Shown here: one piece after another, positions 6,383 to 13,373 of the stretch | Layout: the number at the start of each line of letters is the position of its first letter | How positions within the stretch are numbered: position 1 is the stretch's first letter | DNA from: Myxococcales bacterium | Lineage (GTDB): Bacteria > Myxococcota > Myxococcia > Myxococcales > Myxococcaceae | Direction: 5' to 3' | Assembly: GCA_003153055.1 (NCBI GenBank) | Contig: PMBV01000314.1 | Location: 1-15,566 of the forward strand | Length of the DNA: 15,566 nt | Position numbers and translations under genes: made by a program | Notes under the pieces: generated by a model | Databases searched by the model: none | Told to the model about the DNA's origin: nothing | The model's input: the letters and a program-made list of their open reading frames with translations, nothing else

Positions 6383-6724
6383 CTAGCCCCCCGAGTCGCG
6401 CCCCCCGTCACCGCGCTCGTCGTCGTCGCCTCCGTCGTGCTCGGCATCTCCCGTGGGGCCACCGTCGAAAGGCCCCGCGTCAACCGACTGGCCGCCGTCG
6501 AGCGCCCCTCCGTCGCCCAGCCCTCCCGCGGCAATCGACGGGCCGGCATCGAGACTCCCGGCGTCAAATGGTGCGCCCGCATCGAACTCCGCGTCCGGGG
6601 CCTGGTGGGCACCAGCGTCAAATTGACGCAAGCGATCCGGCGGGTCGGTGGCCACGCCCGAGCTGCAGGAGAACGGGAGTGCACCCGCGATAGCCATGAC
6701 CAAGGTGAGTCCACCTCTTCGCAT
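6383..6724 (-). CDS. Small Asp/Gly/Ala-repeat putative lipoprotein
   Basis: The protein has 113 residues. The N-terminus MRRGGLTLVMAIAGALPFSC looks like a lipoprotein signal: a basic start, a hydrophobic core and Cys20. The lipobox PFSC is non-ideal at -3/-2. The mature part is low complexity, built from short DAG or DGG repeats (FDAG at 35, 47 and 53, LDAG at 58, VDAG at 81, then DGG units) and strongly acidic. Such DAG-rich, linker-like segments are common after the lipobox of longer myxobacterial lipoproteins. Here nothing follows them, so this may be a truncated gene or a stand-alone disordered surface peptide. GAGGGG lies 2 nt before the ATG. It is 49 nt downstream of the monooxygenase on the same strand. 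Confidence 0.55.
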   Translation of the reverse strand: MRRGGLTLVMAIAGALPFSCSSGVATDPPDRLRQFDAGAHQAPDAEFDAGAPFDAGSLDAGPSIAAGGLGDGGALDGGQSVDAGPFDGGPTGDAEHDGGDDDERGDGGRDSGG

Positions 6725-6773
6725 GGCCCCTCATACCGCGAGAGCGGGCGCGACGCCTGCGGAGACTCACTCG

Positions 6774-7913
6774 TCAGGCAGCCTTCGAGCACCGGGTCTT
6801 GAGCTCCTGGTAGCGCTCCACCAGCGCCAGCCCTGGAGCGAGCAACCTGCGGGTCTGGGCTCTCCCGGCCGACGCGGGAGCGAGCCGCATCATCACGTCG
6901 CGAACCCCACGAGCGACGGCGCTCTGCCAGTGCGCGACCGACCCGAGGCGCCTCGAGTCGAGTTGCACCTGCCGCGCGCGCTGGTGCCTCAGCTCGACAT
7001 AGCGCATGAGGGCCCCCGCCGCTCCGTCGGCCAGCACCAGCGCGAGACCGAGCCCATCTTCGATGGCCATCGCCGCGCCCTGGCCCTGGTTCGGCGTCAT
7101 GCCATGGGCCGCGTCGCCCAGGAGCAACACCCGACCCTTGCCCCACACCGGGGCGTCCAGCTCGTTGAGGTCATGATGCAGCGGCGGCATCTCCGATAGC
7201 GCGGAGAGGAGCGCACCCGGGACCCCGGTGTACCCGGCGAAGGCTCGCCTGAAGCCCTCCGGCCACGAGGGCGCCGCCGCCCGGGCCTCGGCCGAAAGGA
7301 CGAGGTAGTAATACGCCTGCCCCCCTTCCACCGGCACCACGCCGACCCGAGTGCCCACGCCCCAGGCCTCGAGGGCGCCTCCCGCCGAGCACTGCTTCAC
7401 CACGCCCCGAAAGCAGGTGACGCCGCTGTACCGGAGCCGCACCGGGCCCACGGCAATGTCCCGGACCTTCGAGTGAAGCCCATCGGCACCCACCACCAGA
7501 TCGAACTGGGCGACCTCGGCTCCCGAAGAGCGCACCTCGACCCCATCGGCCCGCTCGATGACGTCGACCACCTCTCGCCCGAGCTTCACCTCCACCGTCG
7601 GGGGCAGCGCAGCCGCCAGCGCCGCGTGGAGGCCCGGCCGAGTGACCCCGACCGTCTCACGAACCTCGAGGCGCTGGAGCGTCGCCCCGTCGGGGCCCGA
7701 GAGATCCATGAAGCCCAACGGCTGCCACCGCGAGAGCGCGTCGACCCCCAGCGCGCCCAGAGCCCGGGTGGCGTTGGCGGCCAACACGATGCCCGCGCCG
7801 ACACCAGTGAACGCGGGGGCCTGCTCCCACAGCGTGACCTGATGACCCGTGCCATCGAGCGCCAGCGCCGCGCTCAGGCCACCGATTCCACCACCGACAA
7901 TGAGGACTTTCAT
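6774..7913 (-). CDS. FAD-dependent monooxygenase (PHBH / salicylate-hydroxylase type)
   Basis: The protein has 379 residues, the full length for single-component class A flavoprotein hydroxylases. Motifs appear in order: the dinucleotide-binding GGGIGG (7-12) with Glu30 for the ribose, the DG motif region LVVGADGLHSKVR (139-151), and the GD motif LLLGDAAHGMTPNQGQGAAMAIED (264-287, split around the TPNQGQG loop). These enzymes use NAD(P)H and O2 to hydroxylate or epoxidise aromatic or related small molecules; relatives include 3-hydroxybenzoate 6-hydroxylase and urate hydroxylase. The substrate is not predictable here. The ATG overlaps the stop of the tetR gene (ATGA), so expression is presumably controlled by that repressor, possibly in response to the enzyme's substrate. 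Confidence 0.9.
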   Translation of the reverse strand: MKVLIVGGGIGGLSAALALDGTGHQVTLWEQAPAFTGVGAGIVLAANATRALGALGVDALSRWQPLGFMDLSGPDGATLQRLEVRETVGVTRPGLHAALAAALPPTVEVKLGREVVDVIERADGVEVRSSGAEVAQFDLVVGADGLHSKVRDIAVGPVRLRYSGVTCFRGVVKQCSAGGALEAWGVGTRVGVVPVEGGQAYYYLVLSAEARAAAPSWPEGFRRAFAGYTGVPGALLSALSEMPPLHHDLNELDAPVWGKGRVLLLGDAAHGMTPNQGQGAAMAIEDGLGLALVLADGAAGALMRYVELRHQRARQVQLDSRRLGSVAHWQSAVARGVRDVMMRLAPASAGRAQTRRLLAPGLALVERYQELKTRCSKAA

Positions 7914-8503
7914 GACGTATGCGACCTCCTGGGAAAGACTCGTTCGAGCCCCTGCTTGAGGAGCCCGAGCTGCTGCTCACGGCCGAAGTGCCCACGGAGG
8001 CCGCCCACCAGCAGGGTGAAGTAGAGCGAAAAGAAGCAGAGGAACCCGAGCCGAGGATCCACCGGCTCGATGGAGTCGTGCTCGATGGCTCTGGTCACCT
8101 CAGCCGTCACCCAGAGCTCAAGCTGGGCCAACCGCGGCTCTGGCGGGCCCTCGGAGAACAACGTGTTGGCCAGGAACACCCGAGAGAGCGCCGGCTCGAC
8201 GTCGTACGACTCGAACAATCGCCGCGCCACGTGGCACAGCCGCGCCACCAGTGTCCGCGCCTGCACGGTGGCAATGGCGTCTGGCAGCACCGCCCCCAGG
8301 TGCTCATCGAGCAACGCCGCGAAGAGGTCGGTGGTGCTCGGGAAGTGCAGAAACACCGTCCCCACCGCCACCTGGGCCCGCGCCGCCACCTGCCGGCTGG
8401 TCACCTGCGCCACGCCCTTCTCTCGCAGCACCTCCCGCGCGGCCGCGAGGATCTCGCCCCTCGTCCGCTCCTTCTCCATCGCTCGACTCGTGAACCGCAG
8501 CAT
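7910..8503 (-). CDS. TetR/AcrR-family transcriptional regulator
   Basis: From the ATG at 8503 the protein has 197 residues. An ATG at 8479 (MEKERTRGEIL) is an alternative. The GTG at 8509 lies inside the operator, upstream of the predicted +1, so I reject it. The N-terminal domain is typical: TRGEILAAAREVLREKG helix 1, then VTSRQVAARAQVAVGTVFLHFPSTTDLFAALL, with the HTH and the conserved Gly-Thr-Val-x-x-His-Phe recognition segment. The C-terminal ligand domain is divergent, so the inducer cannot be inferred. It overlaps the downstream monooxygenase by 4 nt. The perfect palindromes over its own promoter indicate autoregulation of the two-gene operon. Confidence 0.92.
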   Translation of the reverse strand: MLRFTSRAMEKERTRGEILAAAREVLREKGVAQVTSRQVAARAQVAVGTVFLHFPSTTDLFAALLDEHLGAVLPDAIATVQARTLVARLCHVARRLFESYDVEPALSRVFLANTLFSEGPPEPRLAQLELWVTAEVTRAIEHDSIEPVDPRLGFLCFFSLYFTLLVGGLRGHFGREQQLGLLKQGLERVFPRRSHTS

Positions 8504-8504
8504 G

Positions 8505-8539
8505 CTCACTGAGTACGCTCAGTGAGCGTGCTCAGTCAA
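8505..8539 (-). promoter_or_regulatory. tetR promoter with two tandem operators
   Basis: A perfect inverted repeat, CTCACTGAG-TACG-CTCAGTGAG, spans 8505-8526. A second site, TGAGC-GT-GCTCA, spans 8523-8534. Both fit TGAG-N4-CTCA, with centres 13 bp apart. On the minus strand a TTGACT -35 (8539-8534) and a TACTCA -10 (8515-8510, 18-nt spacer) are overlapped by these sites. A bound TetR dimer pair would therefore block RNA polymerase. The predicted +1 is near 8503, the ATG itself. Confidence 0.75.
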
Positions 8540-8561
8540 GCCCCCGGCCCTCGAACCTATC

Positions 8562-9176
8562 TCACTTCGATGCTCCCATTGCATCCAGGAACCGCTTGCC
8601 CCACTTCAGCCCACGGATCGCCGCAGGCGAAACCCTCTCGAGCACCCTGAAGGAGTGCGCCCCCTTGCCGTAGGCCCCAGCTCTCGTGAGCTTGGTTGCC
8701 GCCTCGAGCGCTCGGAAGACAGCCTGCTTCTCCGTGCTCTCAAGATGGGTCGCACTCGGGAGCTTGCTCGCATCCAACTTCGGGCCGAAGACGTCCTTCA
8801 GCGCCGCGAGGTCAGCGATGAGCCACGTCTCCATGCAGACCGTCATGAAGTGGAGCTGGTCGTCGGTCGCATTGGGCGGGCGCTCCCAGCCGTCGCCCAG
8901 TCTCTTCTTCACGTGGTCCCACGGCGAGTCATGGGGCTCGAGGGCCGGGAGCGCCTCCGCGTCGACCAGGAGCGAGGCCTCGGCGTCGCCCGCCTCCTGC
9001 GCGTGGCGGAACTGATCGTACGCGTTCTTCCGGCCGCCACACACGATGACCCTGGGCTTCAGCGTGATGCCCGCCTTTTCGAAGAGCTTGCTGAAGGCCT
9101 TGCGGCATTCGCTCGCCAGGCTCGGATTCTTGTCTCCGCCGCCCTCGACGTACAGCGCTCGCCTGCCGCTCACCAT
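8562..9176 (-). CDS. DUF4276 family protein, Toprim-like partner of the adjacent ATPase
   Basis: The protein has 204 residues. The ATG at 9176 overlaps the end of the ATPase gene by 7 nt. DUF4276 hallmarks are visible: the N-terminal strand RALYVEGGGDK (6-16), VIVCGGRKNAYDQF (43-56), LLVDAEAL (69-76), the diagnostic METWLIAD (115-122), and the C-terminal KGAHSFRVLERVSP plus RFLDAM. The Glu11-Gly pair and the Asp72-x-Glu74 pair sit where Toprim-fold nucleases (OLD/RNase M5 type) place their metal-binding E and DxD. A nuclease or nucleotidyl-cleaving role is therefore inferred, not shown. Genes of this family are commonly found beside AAA/ABC-type ATPases, as here. It is the last gene of a three-gene unit and is probably co-translated with the ATPase. 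Confidence 0.82.
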   Translation of the reverse strand: MVSGRRALYVEGGGDKNPSLASECRKAFSKLFEKAGITLKPRVIVCGGRKNAYDQFRHAQEAGDAEASLLVDAEALPALEPHDSPWDHVKKRLGDGWERPPNATDDQLHFMTVCMETWLIADLAALKDVFGPKLDASKLPSATHLESTEKQAVFRALEAATKLTRAGAYGKGAHSFRVLERVSPAAIRGLKWGKRFLDAMGASK

Positions 9177-10333
9177 CGCGTGCCTCCAATACGCCCGGAG
9201 AGCCACAGAGCGCCGAGGGACCCGAACTCCTTCCAGCGCGCGACCTCGGCTGCGTCGAGCCGGCTCGCCCGCGACGTGGCCCCGTCCTTCTCGCACACGA
9301 CGATCGCGTCAGCGTGCTCGGTCATCGCGTCGACGAGCTGCGTCGAGTGCGTCGTGACGATGAGCTGAAAGCGCGTGCTCGCCTCGACAAGAAGGTCACG
9401 AAGCGCCGGGAGCACGTCGGGGTGAAGACCGAGCTCCGGCTCCTCGATGAGCACCAGCCTCACGGGACCAGGGTCGAGCAAGATCGCCAGGAGCGACAGG
9501 TAGCGCAGCGTCCCGTCCGACAGTCGCTGCGCGGGGACGTTGCGGTCCCCCTCGGTGAGGTAGAGCCGAAGCTGTCCGCCTTCAGGCACGACCTCGACAT
9601 CCGTGAACCCAGGCGCCACCTCCGAGAGCAGCGCGAGCAGGCGCTTCTTGGTGGCGGGGGCCCGCTTCAATACGGCCAGGCGTGCCGGCAGATTGGAGAA
9701 GTCCTCGAGGAGCCGATCGGTCTGGACGTCGGCGCCGCAGGCCGCGCGAATGGAGCTCTGCGGACCGAAGCTCCACGCTCGATAGATGAGCAGCTCCTTC
9801 AGCCGGTCGCCCGCCCTCGCGACCTCGGGGTAGCTCTCTGGGTCGCGTCGCTGCGAAAGGATGGACTGCGTGCGGTCGACATCGGCGCGCTCGAGGGCAC
9901 GCTTCGCCTCGTTTGCGTTGTTCAGCATCGGCTGGCCGTTCTCGTAGCCGAAGTAGAAAAGGGGCTTCGGCGAGCCGGTCTGATTCTCGATGCGCTCGTC
10001 GGTCACGACGAAGCTGCCCCCCTCGCTCCCGAAAGCAACCCGATACCGGACAGGATGCTTGGCGATCGCGTTCCCGTTGAAGATGACCTCGATGCCCGCG
10101 GACTCAGCGCGCTTCGTCTGCTCTCCCCTCCAGATCCACTCGTCGACTCCTCCGCCTTGTCGGATTGGCAGCGGCAAGTCTTTGGGAACGGCACGCAAGA
10201 CAGCGAAGGCCTCGACGAGGTTCGACTTCCCCGACCCGTTGGGCCCGATGAGCACGTTCAGCGGCCGAAGCGTCAACGTGTGGGAGCCAGGGCCGAATGA
10301 GAGGAAGTCGGTGAGGGTGATCTCTTCGATCAT
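9170..10333 (-). CDS. AAA_21-type (RecF/SMC-like ABC) predicted ATPase
   Basis: The protein has 387 residues from MIEEITLTDFLSFG. An upstream in-frame start at 10393 would overlap the HTH gene and lacks family character. All ATPase motifs are present: Walker A IGPNGSGKS (29-37) following a RecF-like FLSF...LRPLNVL start, the signature LSDGTLR (271-277), Walker B LVLIEEPELGLHP (293-305) and an H-loop THSTQL (328-333). The insert between Walker A and signature (about 70-260) is shorter than a full SMC coiled coil. The class includes ATPases of anti-phage and abortive-infection systems (OLD, AbiL, PARIS, Septu). It is paired by overlap with a DUF4276 gene, so the ATPase probably senses or gates while DUF4276 acts as effector; this functional split is inference. 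Confidence 0.9.
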   Translation of the reverse strand: MIEEITLTDFLSFGPGSHTLTLRPLNVLIGPNGSGKSNLVEAFAVLRAVPKDLPLPIRQGGGVDEWIWRGEQTKRAESAGIEVIFNGNAIAKHPVRYRVAFGSEGGSFVVTDERIENQTGSPKPLFYFGYENGQPMLNNANEAKRALERADVDRTQSILSQRRDPESYPEVARAGDRLKELLIYRAWSFGPQSSIRAACGADVQTDRLLEDFSNLPARLAVLKRAPATKKRLLALLSEVAPGFTDVEVVPEGGQLRLYLTEGDRNVPAQRLSDGTLRYLSLLAILLDPGPVRLVLIEEPELGLHPDVLPALRDLLVEASTRFQLIVTTHSTQLVDAMTEHADAIVVCEKDGATSRASRLDAAEVARWKEFGSLGALWLSGRIGGTRW

Positions 10334-10376
10334 GGGGGCGTCTCCGCGGCTCCGTGGGCATTCGCAACCGGGGTCG

Positions 10377-10574
10377 TCACTTCGAATCCTCATCGCCAGC
10401 CGGGCGGCGGGTTTTCGCGTCGATCCAGGCGTCCAAGTCCGTGCGGCGGAAGCGCCACTGCCCCCCTACTTTGAACGCTGGGACCTCACCCTTCTGCGCC
10501 ATCGTATAGACGGTCTTCTCAGCAACCCTCAGCAGTTGAGCGACCTCCGGCAGAGTGAAGATCTCGTCGGACAT
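10377..10574 (-). CDS. Small MerR/excisionase-type helix-turn-helix protein
   Basis: The protein has 65 residues. The ATG at 10574 begins MSDEIFTLPEVAQLLRVAEKTVYTMAQKGEVPAFKVGGQWRF in two runs split around the KTVY turn. This is the standard HTH_17 / excisionase-family (excise, BldC-like) winged-helix fold, with the GQWRFRRTDLDAWI wing and C-terminal helix at about 41-54. GAGGG sits about nine bases upstream. It is first in a unit with the ATPase (43-nt gap) and DUF4276. It may be the system's own regulator or a residual excisionase of a mobile element. No integrase is present in the window, which favours the regulator reading. Direct and inverted repeats lie just upstream at 10591-10623. Confidence 0.82.
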   Translation of the reverse strand: MSDEIFTLPEVAQLLRVAEKTVYTMAQKGEVPAFKVGGQWRFRRTDLDAWIDAKTRRPAGDEDSK

Positions 10575-10590
10575 GAGGCGCGCCCTCGGC

Positions 10591-10623
10591 AGCGGTTGGC
10601 AGAAGTTGCCAGCGGTCGCCAGA
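10591..10623. promoter_or_regulatory. Repeat cluster between the divergent HTH and transglycosylase genes, possible operator
   Basis: AGCGGTTGGCAGA (10591-10603) and AGCGGTCGCCAGA (10611-10623) form a 20-bp-period direct repeat with two differences. Between them lies a perfect inverted repeat, TGGCA-GAAGT-TGCCA (10597-10611). The position, 17-49 bp before the HTH start codon, fits autoregulation by the small HTH protein. No clear -35/-10 pair was found. The rest of the 141-bp intergenic gap (10624-10715) shows nothing decisive. Confidence 0.4.
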
Positions 10624-10715
10624 GTACACCGCGATTGGACGACCCGACAAGGAACGACCTGCCCCAGCCCCGTGTCAGGCTTCCCCCGCCACGGGAACTT
10701 GGGCATACAGGGGCG

Positions 10716-12638
10716 GTGCTTCTGGCTCTGCTACCGATGGTGTGGGCGGCACCGGCGCCGATGGACCTGCCACAGCTGAAGGAACGCGGAACGCTGAAGG
10801 TGCTCGTCTTCGGCACCGATGAAGACTTCCTCCCTCGGGTCGGCAGCCCCAAGGCCCTCGATCGCGAGTTGCTCCAGGAGTTCGCCGAGCGCGAGCACCT
10901 GAAGCTCGAGCTGGTGGTCGAGCCCCACTTCGACGACCTCTTCACTCGGCTGCTCTCGGGCGAAGGCGACGTGCTGGCCCACGGCCTCACCATCACCGAG
11001 GCCCGCAAGAAGCGGGTCGCCTTCACCCGACCGGTCGCCACGGTGAGCCACGTCGTGGTTGGAAAGCGGGGCGCCAAGAACCTCCCGCGCAGACCAGCCC
11101 AACTCGAAGGCAAGACGGTCGTGGTGCACCAGGGCTCGGCCTACGAAGACTCACTCAAGGCGCTGGGGCTCGGGCACCTCACTCTGGAGGCCGCGCCAGG
11201 AGCCATCGACACCGAGGGCGTGGTGTACCGCGTCGGCCGCGGAGAGTTGCCGCTCACCGTTACCGACAGCAACGTCTTCGAGTCCATCGCGGCCTACAAC
11301 CCCGACGTCCAGGCGCTCTTCGCGGTGGCCCAGGGCAAGGACCTCGCCTGGGCCGTGCGCCCCGACGCCCGCGCGCTCAACGCCGCCCTCGACGCCTTCC
11401 TGGTCGAGAAGGCCCTCACCTCGTACGCCCAGCGAACCTTCGTCGGGGACCTCGACGGCATTCGCAAGCGGGGCGCCCTGAGGCTCCTCACCTGGAACGA
11501 CCCGGTCTCGTACTTCGCCTACCGCGGGCAACTGTTCGGCTTCGAGTACGAGCTGGCCAAGCTCCTCGCGGCGCGCCTGGGCGTTCGGCTCGAGGTAGTG
11601 GTGCCACCGCGCCGGGCGCTCCTGGTGCCCTGGCTCCTCGAGGGCCGGGGAGACCTCGTCGCCGCGTCGATGCACCCCACCGGCGAGCTCACCCGCGTCA
11701 CCGCCGTCTCGCGCCCCTACCTCTTCGTCGATTTGCTGAGCGTCGGAGATGGCCCGTTGACGCTGGCCCAGGGGTCGACTCACGGCGTGCTGGGCACCAC
11801 CTGGGACGATGCCGAGGCCGACGACACGGCGCTGGTCGAGCTCGTGCGCGACGGCCAGCTCAGGTCGACGGCGGTCGATCGACACCTCCTCGAGTCCCTC
11901 ACGCCGCTCCCTCCGTCGGTGCCCGTCAGCACGCTTCTGACCGAGCAGCCCATCGTCTTCCTCACGAGGCCGACCGCCAAGAAGCTGACCCGGGCGGTCG
12001 ACAACTTCGTGCTCACCACCTACCACGGCCTCGAATACAACCTGCTCAAGCGCCAGTACTTCGAGCAGAACCGCGCCATCACCGAGGCACGGGCCCAAGA
12101 CGCCAGCCGCACTGGGTACCTGAGCCCCTTCGACGAGCTGTTCCGCCAGTGCGCCGCGGCCCACGGCCTCGACTGGAGACTCCTCGCCGCCCAGTGCTTC
12201 CAGGAGAGCCAATTCAACCCCCAGGCGAAGAGCTGGGCCGGGGCCGTCGGCCTCTTTCAGCTCATGCCCGCCACCGCCTCTGAGCTGGGGGTCACCCGCC
12301 GAGACGACCCCACAGCGAGCGCGCGGGCTGGAGCCGACTACCTGGCGCGGCTCTCCGCACGGCTCGACGCCCGACTCGATCTCCAGCAGCGGCTCCGCTT
12401 CGCCCTGGCCGCCTACAATGTCGGCTTTGGCCACGTGGAGGATGCGCAGCGCCTCGCCCAGGAGCGCGGCCTCGACGCCACTCGCTGGTTCGGTCACGTG
12501 GAGCAGGCCATGCTGCTCCTCGAGAAACCGGTGTTCTACCAGCGAGCGCGCCACGGCTACTGCCGAGGCTCCGAGCCGGTGCGATACGTCTCGGAGATCC
12601 AAGCGCGCTACGACGGCTACGTGAAGCTGGTGGAGTGA
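10716..12638 (+). CDS. MltF-like lytic transglycosylase with two SBP_bac_3 domains
   Basis: The protein has 640 residues. The chosen GTG at 10716 gives MLLALLPMVWAAPA, a short export signal. The same frame stays open far upstream, but only as antisense to the ATPase and HTH genes. Residues about 20-240 form a periplasmic amino-acid-binding (SBP_bac_3) domain (ERGTLKVLVFGTDEDFLP, then LTITEARKKRVAFTRPV). Residues about 247-450 form a second (IRKRGALRLLTWNDPVSYF, then GRGDLVAASMHPTGELT). Residues about 470-625 are an SLT goose-lysozyme-like domain with catalytic Glu497 in CFQESQFNP, VGLFQLMPAT (511-520) and AAYNVGFGHV (565-574). It should cleave peptidoglycan glycan strands non-hydrolytically in the periplasm, with the SBP domains as ligand-sensing regulators. 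Standard MltF has one SBP domain; two is unusual. Confidence 0.88.
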   Translation: MLLALLPMVWAAPAPMDLPQLKERGTLKVLVFGTDEDFLPRVGSPKALDRELLQEFAEREHLKLELVVEPHFDDLFTRLLSGEGDVLAHGLTITEARKKRVAFTRPVATVSHVVVGKRGAKNLPRRPAQLEGKTVVVHQGSAYEDSLKALGLGHLTLEAAPGAIDTEGVVYRVGRGELPLTVTDSNVFESIAAYNPDVQALFAVAQGKDLAWAVRPDARALNAALDAFLVEKALTSYAQRTFVGDLDGIRKRGALRLLTWNDPVSYFAYRGQLFGFEYELAKLLAARLGVRLEVVVPPRRALLVPWLLEGRGDLVAASMHPTGELTRVTAVSRPYLFVDLLSVGDGPLTLAQGSTHGVLGTTWDDAEADDTALVELVRDGQLRSTAVDRHLLESLTPLPPSVPVSTLLTEQPIVFLTRPTAKKLTRAVDNFVLTTYHGLEYNLLKRQYFEQNRAITEARAQDASRTGYLSPFDELFRQCAAAHGLDWRLLAAQCFQESQFNPQAKSWAGAVGLFQLMPATASELGVTRRDDPTASARAGADYLARLSARLDARLDLQQRLRFALAAYNVGFGHVEDAQRLAQERGLDATRWFGHVEQAMLLLEKPVFYQRARHGYCRGSEPVRYVSEIQARYDGYVKLVE

Positions 12639-12644
12639 GGAAGG

Positions 12645-13268
12645 TCAGAACTCCCCGCTGGCCATCAGCCCCAGAGAAGTGGGCGCGAGCAAGGGCACCA
12701 CGCGGAGTGTCGAGCCCCGAACCACGGCGTTGTGCTCGTCGATGAGCTTCCGAAGGTCCCAATGGGTGAGGACGTCAGGCCTCGCGGCCAGACCGATGGT
12801 GGCGAAGATGCCGGCCAGGGTCGCGCCGCCGACCAGCAGCGCTCCACCGACAGCCTGGTGAACCATGTTTGTGGGGAAACAGAAGGTGTTGAAATACACA
12901 AAGTCCGTATTGCACGCGCTGTTCACCAGGTCGGGCGCAGTGGCCAGCATGATCGCCCCGGCCGTCTCCATCGCCACCAGCAGCACCGCGCCGGCGATGA
13001 AGGAGGCGCGCCTTCGAAGAATGGCAGCGTCACTGAGCTCGATCAGATCGGTCCGGCCGACGGCATGGAACAGCTCGCGGCTGGTCGCCTCCCGAGTGCC
13101 GATGAAGATCCGGTTGTCCTCGGTGAGGTTCACCTCGTCGTCGTAGATGACCTCGGCGCTCGCCGTGGGTTGCGCCGTCGGCGTCCACCGCGCGCCGTCG
13201 ACGTCCTCATTCTGCGCTCGCACCTCGGCGGCCACGACCACCACGATGAAAACCATTGCCGATCTCAT
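12645..13268 (-). CDS. Exported or membrane protein of unknown function
   Basis: The protein has 207 residues from the ATG at 13268 (MRSAMVFIVVVVAAEVRAQ, a convincing signal peptide cleaved after Ala18). A start at 13322 would place 18 extra residues before it. The mature region starts Asp/Thr/Ala-rich and then has RELFHAVGRTDLIELSDAAIL. Two hydrophobic segments follow, at about 88-111 (ASFIAGAVLLVAMETAGAIM) and 137-162 (HQAVGGALLVGGATLAGIFA). A conserved-looking THWDLRKLIDEHNAVV segment (168-183) ends the folded part. Cys119 and Cys130 flank the inter-TM loop and could form a disulfide. I do not recognise a family. The gene converges on the transglycosylase with 6 nt between stops and is divergent from the TAXI-type gene. 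Confidence 0.7.
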   Translation of the reverse strand: MRSAMVFIVVVVAAEVRAQNEDVDGARWTPTAQPTASAEVIYDDEVNLTEDNRIFIGTREATSRELFHAVGRTDLIELSDAAILRRRASFIAGAVLLVAMETAGAIMLATAPDLVNSACNTDFVYFNTFCFPTNMVHQAVGGALLVGGATLAGIFATIGLAARPDVLTHWDLRKLIDEHNAVVRGSTLRVVPLLAPTSLGLMASGEF

Positions 13269-13373
13269 GACCCGCAGTGCAGGCCACGCAGGAAAGAGAG
13301 TCAAGACCGGCGGTGACTTCAAAGTGGTGAATGACGTCGTTCAATGACGCCCTGTGCAGTAAATTCAGTCTTC

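Noticed and set aside
6334..7146. 270-codon minus-strand frame overlapping the lipoprotein and monooxygenase
   Set aside because: The two other minus-strand frames have clear signals (signal peptide and FAD motifs); this one has none.
10377..10574. Excisionase-like HTH taken as proof of a prophage or integrative element
   Set aside because: No integrase, att-like repeats or phage genes were found; the fold is also used by ordinary regulators.
9990..10715. Upstream in-frame extension of the transglycosylase by about 240 codons
   Set aside because: It would run antisense through the ATPase and HTH genes and precede a signal peptide.
11151..12602. 483-codon open frame opposite the transglycosylase
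   Set aside because: Antisense to SBP and SLT domains with intact motifs; composition is typical of third-position GC shadows.
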